14,037 bases of DNA from Nitrospiraceae bacterium UBA6898. GTDB taxonomy: Bacteria; Nitrospirota; Thermodesulfovibrionia; Thermodesulfovibrionales; UBA6898. Below, piece after piece: positions 1 through 6,499 of this stretch. The number at the start of each line of letters is the position of its first letter. The first letter of the stretch is position 1. The stretch lies in contig DKBO01000080.1 in assembly GCA_002448975.1 (NCBI GenBank), positions 6,470 to 20,506 on the forward strand. Reading direction: 5' to 3'. The translations under genes and the position numbers were made by a program. The notes under the pieces were generated by a model that saw only the letters and a program-made list of their open reading frames with translations, did no database searches and was not told the DNA's origin.

Positions 1-1148
1 GTGTCCAGTTTAATTTCACGCAGCCTATTGCCGCTGCTGTTGATGAACTTCTGACAGGCATCAAGGCCGACCTCGCAATAAAGATTTTCGGCCCCGATAT
101 AGAAGAGCTTAAGGAACAAGCTGAAGCGATCGAGGAAGTAATCAGGAAAGTTCCCGGCGCTGCAGATGTGCAGAAGGATCAGGTGTCCGGAACCCCCCAG
201 CTTCGCATAACCATAAACCGCCGTGCGATTTCACGTTACGGCATCAATGTCGAGGATGTTCAGGAGGTTATTAGGGCGGCGGTCGGCGGCGAAAAGGCAG
301 GACAGGTTTTCGAAGGCACCAAACGTTTTGATATTTTTGTCCGCTATGCTCCTGAAGCTCGGGGCAGTGCTGAGGTTATCGGAAACATTCTCATACCCGC
401 ACCTGGCGGACCGAGGGTTCCCCTCGGCGAATTGGCCGAAATCGAGGAGATCGTTGGGCCAAGGCAGGTGACCCGCGAACACAACCAGCGGTTTATAACC
501 GTTCAGTGCAATGTGCGGAATCGAGACATAGGCTCTTTTGTGAAGGATGCGCAAAAGGCGATAGACGCGAAGGTAAAACTGCCGCCTGGATATCTCTTGA
601 GCTGGGGCGGACAGTTCGAGCTCCAGGAGGAGGCAAACAAAAGATTGGCTCTTGTTATTCCCGTGACACTGTTAATTGTTTTCCTGCTCCTCTACGCGGC
701 GTTTAATTCAATGAAGAACTCGTTTCTGATATTGCTGAATATCCCGTTGGCCCTTGTCGGCGGAGTTGTGGGGCTATGGGTCACAAGGCAGAACCTTTCA
801 GTGCCCGCATCAGTGGGCTTTATAGCGCTCTTCGGTATTGCCCTTGCAAACGGTATGGTTCTTGTTAGTTGCCTCAATCAGCTGTTAAGAAAGGGAATCC
901 CGGTGCATGAGGCCTGTGTCCAAGGTGCCTGTATGAGACTGCGACCCGTGCTCATGACAGCGTTAGCCGCTGCGCTCGGACTACTCCCCGTGGTGCTGTC
1001 AGGCGGCACGGGGAGTGAAGTGCAGCGTCCTTTGGCAACTGTTGTCATCGGAGGGCTAATCACATCCACGATATTGACCCTCTTAGTAATACCATCTATC
1101 TATAGGTGGTTTGCGATTAATCCTGAAGAAGAAGCCGTTATGAAATAA
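1..1148 (+). CDS. Heavy-metal efflux RND transporter, CzcA/CusA family, C-terminal part (5' end outside window)
   Basis: This is the last 381 residues of an inner-membrane RND pump that exports metal cations with proton exchange, as part of a tripartite complex with a periplasmic adaptor and an outer-membrane channel. The frame is open from position 3 (codon split by the window edge) to a TAA; full-length family members are about 1,030 residues. The first ~210 residues are periplasmic porter/docking sequence. They are followed by five hydrophobic helices (bases about 648-1103), as expected for TM8-TM12. The stretch GFIALFGIALANGMVLVS, the RLRPVLMTAL segment and EVQRPLATVVIGGLITS are hallmarks of the heavy-metal (HME) subfamily rather than of drug pumps. 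The metal cannot be told from this fragment, because most substrate-binding positions lie upstream. A PII-like gene follows 10 bases later, so the two are probably cotranscribed. The adaptor and channel genes are presumably upstream. Family call is firm; substrate (Co/Zn/Cd or Cu/Ag) is open. Confidence 0.93.
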   Translation, partial: VQFNFTQPIAAAVDELLTGIKADLAIKIFGPDIEELKEQAEAIEEVIRKVPGAADVQKDQVSGTPQLRITINRRAISRYGINVEDVQEVIRAAVGGEKAGQVFEGTKRFDIFVRYAPEARGSAEVIGNILIPAPGGPRVPLGELAEIEEIVGPRQVTREHNQRFITVQCNVRNRDIGSFVKDAQKAIDAKVKLPPGYLLSWGGQFELQEEANKRLALVIPVTLLIVFLLLYAAFNSMKNSFLILLNIPLALVGGVVGLWVTRQNLSVPASVGFIALFGIALANGMVLVSCLNQLLRKGIPVHEACVQGACMRLRPVLMTALAAALGLLPVVLSGGTGSEVQRPLATVVIGGLITSTILTLLVIPSIYRWFAINPEEEAVMK

Positions 1149-1153
1149 GGAGG
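1147..1153 (+). promoter_or_regulatory. Strong ribosome binding site for the PII-like gene
   Basis: The sequence AAGGAGG overlaps the TAA stop of the RND pump gene and lies 5 bases before the ATG at 1159. It fixes the start of the PII-like gene and shows that its translation can follow directly from the pump message. Confidence 0.85.
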
Positions 1154-1158
1154 CAGAG

Positions 1159-1521
1159 ATGAAGAAAATCGAAGCGTATATCAAACAACATAAATTATCG
1201 GACGTAACCAGGGCCCTTCAAAAGATTAAAGGGCTTGGCGGTATGAGCGTACTCTTTGCGCGAGGCTTCGGCCGCAGAGTGGACACCGACGCTCAATGTC
1301 TCAGCGTTGATGACCTGATGGATTTTTCCGAACATACAAAGCTCGAGATATTCTGCGATGACGACCTTGTTGACAGCTTGGTCGCGCTGATCGATAAAAC
1401 TGCTCAGACAGGGCTTCGTGGTGACGGAAAGATTTATGTTTCTGATGTGGTTAGGGCTTACAAGATTGGCAAGGGAAGTATGCATAATCCCGCGAAGAAA
1501 GGGGGAGATGCCATGAATTGA
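1159..1521 (+). CDS. PII-family protein (GlnB-like), divergent type linked to metal efflux
   Basis: This 120-residue cytosolic protein follows the GlnB fold from end to end: N-terminal KKIEAYIKQHKL, then GFGRR (about 36-40), a T-loop-length segment, the strand KLEIFCDDDLVDSLV, and TGLRGDGKIYVSDV near 84-97. PII proteins are trimers that bind ATP/ADP and often 2-oxoglutarate, and act by docking the T-loop on a target. The T-loop here keeps normal length, but the position of the uridylylated Tyr51 is Asp52, and Tyr46 aligns with Cys47. The GDGK lysine is kept, whereas the two C-terminal arginines of GlnB (RxIRIR) are replaced by lysine or glycine. Nitrogen control by GlnD is therefore unlikely. 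Its place 10 bases after a CzcA-type pump matches the group called PII-NG, known to sit beside heavy-metal efflux genes. By inference it senses or gates the pump. A CutA-like metal-tolerance protein is the alternative, but the similarity to GlnB is much closer. Confidence 0.87.
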   Translation: MKKIEAYIKQHKLSDVTRALQKIKGLGGMSVLFARGFGRRVDTDAQCLSVDDLMDFSEHTKLEIFCDDDLVDSLVALIDKTAQTGLRGDGKIYVSDVVRAYKIGKGSMHNPAKKGGDAMN

Positions 1522-1936
1522 CTCATCACCTGCCTATACTCGCAGGCCGTTCATTTATTGGCTACGGAACCACTGCGAAAAAATCGGCGAAATTGTAGTG
1601 CGAAAAGACCGCTGTTTTCACGGAAGTAACGGTGTCGGGACCTATGCCGAAGGACTTCGCCGAACTGAAGGTAAGCGCGAACAGCAACACACACAGCGAG
1701 GGATAGCACATCCTTGAATCGAAAGAATCCCGCCATGGTAAGCAAAATAAGCCCTTCCTCCCGAATGTTGATGGGCAGGCTGTGCAATCGGAAATTGACG
1801 GAGTTAAGGATATAGGTTATTCTGGAATTCCTGTGGACTCTTTCAGTCCCCCTCCAAGGGAGAGGATATGGCAAGCCGCACAAATCCCTGAAGAACCAGG
1901 ATATAAAACCTGCGCATGAAGCTCATGGAAGGATGA
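1518..1936 (+). pseudogene. Interrupted reading frame after the PII-like gene, probable decayed gene A
   Basis: I do not recognise this protein. A single plus-strand frame starting near the TTG at 1518 reads like real protein for about 132 codons but is cut by TAG at 1596-1598 and 1704-1706, and ends at TGA 1917-1919. Recognisable pieces are LPILAGRSFIGYGTTAKK, then TEVTVSGPMPKDFAELKVSA, then a segment with PNVDGQAVQSEIDGV and GIPVDSFSPPPRERIWQAAQ. Restoring one A in the A-run at 1905-1908 would extend the end to NLRMKLMEG and a TGA at 1934-1936, which overlaps the ATG of the next reading frame in the manner of coupled genes. TAG is an ordinary stop codon for at least six intact genes in this window, so read-through is unlikely. 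The simplest reading is a gene of the pump operon lost by mutation, or sequence error. Boundaries are uncertain, and the whole region could be non-coding. Confidence 0.4.
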
Positions 1937-2252
1937 GCCGTGATACTGAAGCCCGCATAGGAATAACGTATATTCTTGAGAAAAAAGAAGGATTGACCGC
2001 AGAAGACTTTCTGCCGGCCTTCTTCGCAGTGCCCGAGGATAACTATTCGGCTGCAGTGACCATATACCGGGGAGAAGGTGAAACAGGCTTATTCGAGTTG
2101 AACTCATAAACAGAACTAAGGGCATGCCCGCCGGAATCCCGACATTGTCATTAAAGAAAATGGACAGGTATGACGTGTTTTTGAATGGGGAAGTGGTTCT
2201 TCCATACTTGCAGACTCAACGCATGTGTCCGGCTGAGGTCACTTTGAGTTAA
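1933..2252 (+). pseudogene. Frameshifted hypothetical gene, probable decayed gene B
   Basis: I do not recognise this protein. An ATG at 1933 opens 58 codons (MSRDTEARIGITYILEKK onward, containing TAEDFLPAFFAVPEDNYSAA) and stops at TAA 2107-2109. Near 2088 the coding pattern appears to move to the -1 frame, which continues as LIRVELINRTKGMPAGIPTL, then KKMDRYDVFLNGEVVLPYLQ, and ends at TAA 2250-2252. Joining the two gives about 106 residues of sensible soluble protein. A single lost T in GGCTTATT would explain the break. No slippery heptamer is visible, so programmed frameshifting is not supported. The 3' end overlaps the convergent dtd gene by 14 bases. The ATG overlaps the reconstructed stop of the preceding broken frame. 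It is probably a decayed partner in the metal-efflux operon, or an assembly error. The first half alone could be expressed as a 58-residue peptide. Confidence 0.4.
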
Positions 2253-2679
2253 GGAGAAAGGTGACCGGACCGTCATTGACAAGCGATACCTGCATATCTG
2301 CAGCGAACTCTCCGGAGGCAACCGCGATGCCTTCCCGCCTGATCATTACGATTGCCTGTTCATACAGGGCCTTTGCTCTCTCGGGGTTCTCTGCCTTATC
2401 AAAGGAAGGCCTGTTGCCTTTTCTGCAGTCGGCAGCAAGTGTGAACTGTGGCACAACGAGAACTTCACCGCCTATGTCTTTCACCGACAGGTTCATCCTG
2501 CCTTCGCTGTCGTAGAAGATCCTCAGGCTTATCACCTTTTTCACGATATGGTCAAGGTCTTTCTCCGAGTCCCCTTTTTCTATGCCAAGAAAGACCAGTA
2601 CGCCTTTCTGAATATATCCTGCGGTCTTGCCGGCAATCGAGACATCTGCACGGGAAACCCTCTGTATCAGTGCCTTCAT
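2239..2679 (-). CDS. dtd: D-aminoacyl-tRNA deacylase
   Basis: This 146-residue cytosolic homodimeric enzyme hydrolyses D-amino acids (and mischarged glycine) from tRNA, a chiral proofreading step of translation. It matches the Dtd family over its full usual length (about 145). It begins MKALIQRVSRADVSI and has the PQFTLAAD...KGNRPSF motif at about 77-93 and the C-terminal NDGPVTFLLNS containing the Gly137-cis-Pro138 pair that enforces rejection of L-substrates. The common motif is SQFTL; here residue 77 is Pro instead of Ser, an unusual but conservatively placed change beside the active site. The ATG at 2679 gives the canonical N-terminus, though only a weak ribosome binding site is visible. 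It is the last gene of the minus-strand block, 37 bases after the GH57 gene, and its 3' end faces the decayed plus-strand region. Function is confident from both active-site motifs. Confidence 0.96.
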   Translation of the reverse strand: MKALIQRVSRADVSIAGKTAGYIQKGVLVFLGIEKGDSEKDLDHIVKKVISLRIFYDSEGRMNLSVKDIGGEVLVVPQFTLAADCRKGNRPSFDKAENPERAKALYEQAIVMIRREGIAVASGEFAADMQVSLVNDGPVTFLLNSK

Positions 2680-2716
2680 CGACTTTGCACTTCGCTTCAG
2701 AACGCTCAGCGGTCCG

Positions 2717-4894
2717 TTAATACCACATCATCGCTTCAAAATCAGGGGTCGGAACGGTCAGACTGATATGGCCCCTCCAGGGACAGCGCTCGATCTCTTC
2801 CGACCCTTTCCTGATCGACAGGAAAAAGTTGATTTCATCCTTCTGCTTTGCTCTGAGATCGGAAAAGGGGATGCCGATCTCGAAGATGTCCCTGATAGCG
2901 ACATCGGTGATCTCTTTTACTTTGACCCATTGCTCACCTGATTGTTCGTAGAGTTCAGCGCTGATATTGTCCCCGCTTACCGGACAGGTTACCCGGATGT
3001 TTGCCGGCAGTGAAGTGATGAGGGAAAGCGAGAGGGAGCCGTCCATCTCCTTGAACGGGACGGCAGGATCAAGCCTGATGAAGAGCTGATCCTCATTAAA
3101 CCCGTAATGAATGGACGAAACCAGGCTTTGCGCTTTGTGCATGCTCCCGCCGGACTTCTTCACGTCGAGCTCCGCCCCCTGGTACCATTCATAGTAGCTT
3201 GTCACCATGCCGTCTATCCGGGGCCTGATAAACCCCCGGATCATCAGGGCGGGGGGTATCTCGCGGTCGTGTCTGAGCACGGGGGTGAAGAGATGCGACG
3301 GCACTTCCTTTCCCATTTTCCGGTAGACTGCCATGAGGTTCAGCCTGAACAGTTCATCAAAATCTTTCTCGGTCTCGGTCGAATGCTCGTCTCCATACCA
3401 CCAGTTCCAGTCGCTCCCTTCCGCGATATAGATAGACTTCCATGCATCCTCGAGGTTCATTTCGGGATGTGCCTGCTGAAAGTGTTCAAGGCTGTCGCGT
3501 GCCTCGGTAAGATAGTCCCAGGCGAGATTGTCCTCCTCATGGCCTATCCAGATGCCGAAGTTCGCGTTGATCCATGAACCCGGATGGACACGCGCCAACT
3601 CGTCTCCCTTGTGGATGGAGCTGATATATTCGGCGATGGTGACCGTTCTGAGCCTCTCCTCCCGGGAAAGCCGTTCATAGAGATGGAGGAAAAAATCTCT
3701 TCCGTCGTTCTTGTAATGCTCCCAGGCATTCTCGCCATCAAGAATGATCGGCACCACATGCGGGCTGTTCGCGGGGAGGGTGTCGCGAATGGAAAGCAGT
3801 CTCTGTATGAGATCGTCCACTGCCTTCCTGGGCTCCCACTGGGAATAGACAAAGCCGATAAGGTCGGAAAGGGTATGGTCCCGGAACAGGATCGATAGGT
3901 CATCATGGGAATAGGGCCGGTAGAGCATATGCGGATCAATAAGCGCTCCTGCAGCATCCCGCAGGCCCCTGCCCAAGGAAGCTGCAAGCACTCCCTCGTC
4001 TGTTGCAACCCAGGAAATGCCGAGCCGCGACACGATCCCGAGTACCTCTTCGCTTACCGACCCCTCTGATGGCCACATGCCGGCCGGCCGGTAGTTAAAA
4101 AGGGATTCGAAGTACTTAATCCCCATGGCTATCTGTTTTTCCGCATCTTCGGGATGCATAAACCGCTGTCTCGGGAGATGCACCTGTGGCATGGCCACCC
4201 GCGCGAGATCGGTATCGCAGAGGAGGGGGAGAATGGGGTGATAAAAGGGCGTAACGGAAAGTTCGACCTGTCCTGTTGCAGCCATATCCCGGTATGCTGG
4301 GATAATGCGGCGCAGGATGCCCATCTGCCTCTCAATGAGCAGGGTTTTCTCCTCCTCGGTAAATCCCCGGCCTTTTACCACAAGCGAGCGCAGAAATGGA
4401 TCACGGTCGCGGAAGAGCGGGTCTATCCAGCAGAGGTTGAAAAAAACCTGGAGATCAAGATAGTCCTGATCGGTGAAATATTTCACCGCGCGTGCCAGCT
4501 CGCTCCGGATGATGTGGGTGCCGCGCTTTACAAGAAGCTCGTAATAGCGGGGAAAGGGCCTGATCATGTTATCCCAGTGCGCAAGAAAGAAATTCTCGAG
4601 AATGAATGCGCGTTCACTCCCGGTCAGATCCGCAGCCGGTTTCCGCGCCATATCGAGATAGACGTCCCCAGCCCCATGCTCGGCATAATCGACAATCTGT
4701 TCGAGGAGCGATGGCACGAGGTTGATATTCTGCTTTACTTCGGGGAAATCCTTCATGATCTCGACCATGTCGAGGTAGTCTTTTGTGCCGTGAAGCCTGA
4801 CCCAGGGAAGACGGTACAGGCCCGTTTCCGGATCTTTGTAGTACGGCTGATGCATATGCCAGAGGAATACGATGTAGAGGGGGCTATCGGTCAT
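2717..4894 (-). CDS. Glycoside hydrolase family 57 protein (alpha-amylase/glucanotransferase type)
   Basis: This 725-residue protein acts on alpha-glucans (amylase, 4-alpha-glucanotransferase or debranching activity), retaining the anomeric configuration. Conserved regions of GH57 are visible in order: HMHQPYY at 13-19, SVTPFYHPILPLL at 213-225, GMWPSEG at 272-278 with Glu277 as the expected nucleophile, IILDGENAWE at 383-392 with Asp386 as the expected acid/base, and DWNWWYGDEH at 495-504. Residues from about 545 to the end form a beta-rich domain, similar in style to the glucodextranase-type C-terminal domain, with the typical FEIGIPFSDL segment. There is no signal peptide, so it is probably cytosolic and works on glycogen or maltodextrins. 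The ATG lies inside the 3' end of the ftsB-like gene (11-base overlap), with no clear ribosome binding site, suggesting translational coupling. The exact specificity cannot be read from the sequence. Enolase is two genes upstream. Confidence 0.92.
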   Translation of the reverse strand: MTDSPLYIVFLWHMHQPYYKDPETGLYRLPWVRLHGTKDYLDMVEIMKDFPEVKQNINLVPSLLEQIVDYAEHGAGDVYLDMARKPAADLTGSERAFILENFFLAHWDNMIRPFPRYYELLVKRGTHIIRSELARAVKYFTDQDYLDLQVFFNLCWIDPLFRDRDPFLRSLVVKGRGFTEEEKTLLIERQMGILRRIIPAYRDMAATGQVELSVTPFYHPILPLLCDTDLARVAMPQVHLPRQRFMHPEDAEKQIAMGIKYFESLFNYRPAGMWPSEGSVSEEVLGIVSRLGISWVATDEGVLAASLGRGLRDAAGALIDPHMLYRPYSHDDLSILFRDHTLSDLIGFVYSQWEPRKAVDDLIQRLLSIRDTLPANSPHVVPIILDGENAWEHYKNDGRDFFLHLYERLSREERLRTVTIAEYISSIHKGDELARVHPGSWINANFGIWIGHEEDNLAWDYLTEARDSLEHFQQAHPEMNLEDAWKSIYIAEGSDWNWWYGDEHSTETEKDFDELFRLNLMAVYRKMGKEVPSHLFTPVLRHDREIPPALMIRGFIRPRIDGMVTSYYEWYQGAELDVKKSGGSMHKAQSLVSSIHYGFNEDQLFIRLDPAVPFKEMDGSLSLSLITSLPANIRVTCPVSGDNISAELYEQSGEQWVKVKEITDVAIRDIFEIGIPFSDLRAKQKDEINFFLSIRKGSEEIERCPWRGHISLTVPTPDFEAMMWY

Positions 4895-5210
4895 ACTGGA
4901 AAATATATTCGTCCGGCTTGGAAAGTCCGTACTCCTCCCTCGCGACCTTTTCGCGGTAGAACGGATCCTCCTTAAGGGCCTTCAGCTGCTGGCGCAGCTG
5001 CTCGTTCTGGGTATGCACCTCCCGTATCTCTTTCTCAAGGCTCGTCCGTGTCTTGCTCATCTCGAGGTATTTCATAAGGCCCATGTCACCGAAGACAAGG
5101 CTGATCGACAGATAGATGAAGCTCAGCACGATGATCGTGTAGAAGATCATGCGGTTCCTGCTCGCTTCGGCGCGAACCTGCTTCTCTAGAAGATTATGGT
5201 ATCCGCTCAT
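4884..5210 (-). CDS. ftsB: Septum formation initiator, FtsB/DivIC family
   Basis: This 108-residue bitopic membrane protein belongs to the FtsB/DivIC family, which joins FtsL and FtsQ to recruit and activate the septal peptidoglycan synthase at the division site. It has a short cytoplasmic N-terminus rich in charged residues, one membrane helix at about 21-40 (MIFYTIIVLSFIYLSISLVF), a coiled coil at about 50-81 rich in E/K/Q, and the family's C-terminal signature DPFYREKVAREEYGL followed by PDEYIFQ. The frame is open further upstream inside eno, but the ATG at 5210 is chosen because it gives the normal length and forms an ATGA overlap with the eno stop. An enolase-FtsB gene pair is widespread in bacteria, which supports the assignment. 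Its 3' end overlaps the GH57 start by 11 bases. The family is clear; the symbol follows Gram-negative usage. Confidence 0.92.
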   Translation of the reverse strand: MSGYHNLLEKQVRAEASRNRMIFYTIIVLSFIYLSISLVFGDMGLMKYLEMSKTRTSLEKEIREVHTQNEQLRQQLKALKEDPFYREKVAREEYGLSKPDEYIFQYDR

Positions 5211-6484
5211 GTCGTCAGGTTGTAAAAACCTTTCTCCCCCCGGTATGCTGCAGAGTCGGAGAGCTCCTCTTCGATCTGCAGGAGCCTGTTGTATTTTGCC
5301 ACCCGTTCGCTCCGCGCAAGCGAGCCGGCCTTTATGAAGCCCGTGTTGCACGCAACCGCAAGGTCGGCGATTGTCGTGTCCTCGGTCTCGCCTGACCGGT
5401 GCGATATAACTGCGGTATAGCCCGCGGTCTTTGCCATTTCGATGGCATCCAGGGTTTCTGTCATGGTGCCGATCTGGTTGAGCTTTATGAGAATGGAATT
5501 GGCGATGCCTTTTTCGATGCCCTTGGAAAGGATACCGGTGTTCGTAACGAAGAGGTCATCGCCGACGAGTTGGACTTTCTTGCCCAGTGCCGACGTCAGG
5601 GCGGCCCAGCCCTTCCAGTCGTTCTCAGCCAGTCCATCCTCTATCGACAGGATCGGGTACTTGGCGGTTATCTTCTCGTAGTAGGTGATCATATCACCGG
5701 CGGAAGCTTTCTTGCCCTCGAAACGGTAGAACCCTTTGTCATAGAATTCGGAAGCAGCGACGTCAAGTGCGAGGTAGACGTCCCGGCCCGGTTGATACCC
5801 TGACTCTTCGATCGCCGTGAGCACAAGGGTTATCGCCTCTTCATTGTTCTTAAGATTCGGCGCAAATCCTCCCTCATCGCCAACTGCCGTGTTCAGCCCC
5901 TTTGCCTTCAGGATCTTTTTGAGCGTATGGAAGATCTCGGTTCCTGCTCGCAGCGCTGTAGCGAAATCGGGAAGCCCTGCAGGCATGATCATGAACTCCT
6001 GGAAATCGACGTTATTGTCTGCGTGAGCCCCGCCGTTGACGATGTTCATGAGTGGTACCGGGATCACCTTTGAATTGCAGCCTCCGATATAGCGGTAGAG
6101 CGGTATGCCAGCCTCGGTTGCCGATGCCCTGCAGACAGCAAGCGAAACACCAAGGATGGCATTCGCACCAAGCCGTCCCTTATTCTCCCTGCCATCAAGT
6201 TCTATAAGAAGACCGTCGATGAATGCCTGGTCCATTGATTCGAGACCGCGCACCCGAGGCGCGATCTCTTCAAATATGTTCCGGATGGCCTTCATGACGC
6301 CCTTGCCGTGAAAGCGTTTGCCGCCGTCCCGAAGCTCAAGAACCTCGCGCCTGCCGGTAGAAGCCCCTGACGGCACCGCTGCCCTGCCAAACACCCCGCT
6401 GTCGAGATACGCATCGACCTCGACCGTCGGATTTCCGCGTGAATCGATGATCTCACGGGCTATCAGATCAATTATCTCACCCAT
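5207..6484 (-). CDS. eno: Enolase (phosphopyruvate hydratase)
   Basis: This 425-residue cytosolic glycolytic enzyme interconverts 2-phosphoglycerate and phosphoenolpyruvate using two magnesium ions. All key positions are present: the N-terminal ARXIXDSRGNPTVEV signature, the loop PSGASTG, MNIVNGGAHADNNVDFQEF, acid/base Glu204 (VGDEGG), magnesium ligands Asp241, Glu282 (SIEDGL) and Asp309 (LVGDDLF), catalytic Lys334 (IKLNQIG) and SHRSGETEDT at 361-370. The usual IKTGSLCRSER segment reads IKAGSLARSER here, a mild variant. Length is normal for bacteria. A good ribosome binding site, GGGAAGGG (complement of 6493-6500), lies 8 bases before the ATG and overlaps the stop of the preceding 459-residue gene. 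The stop TGA overlaps the ATG of the ftsB-like gene, so the two are translationally coupled. Confidence 0.98.
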   Translation of the reverse strand: MGEIIDLIAREIIDSRGNPTVEVDAYLDSGVFGRAAVPSGASTGRREVLELRDGGKRFHGKGVMKAIRNIFEEIAPRVRGLESMDQAFIDGLLIELDGRENKGRLGANAILGVSLAVCRASATEAGIPLYRYIGGCNSKVIPVPLMNIVNGGAHADNNVDFQEFMIMPAGLPDFATALRAGTEIFHTLKKILKAKGLNTAVGDEGGFAPNLKNNEEAITLVLTAIEESGYQPGRDVYLALDVAASEFYDKGFYRFEGKKASAGDMITYYEKITAKYPILSIEDGLAENDWKGWAALTSALGKKVQLVGDDLFVTNTGILSKGIEKGIANSILIKLNQIGTMTETLDAIEMAKTAGYTAVISHRSGETEDTTIADLAVACNTGFIKAGSLARSERVAKYNRLLQIEEELSDSAAYRGEKGFYNLTT

Positions 6485-6499
6485 CGTCCGAACCCTTCC

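Noticed and set aside
1596..1706. Amber recoding (pyrrolysine) at the two TAG codons
   Set aside because: At least six intact genes in the window end in TAG, and no recoding element or pyrrolysine gene is visible; decay or sequence error is simpler.
1551..2125. Two minus-strand open frames of 110 and 102 codons in the gap before dtd
   Set aside because: Their translations look random, they overlap each other, and lack ribosome sites; the plus-strand pieces in the same stretch look far more like protein.
4154..4975. Open plus-strand frame of 273 codons opposite GH57 and ftsB
   Set aside because: It is the antisense shadow of a strongly supported GH57 gene; its protein shows no family likeness and it crosses two real genes.
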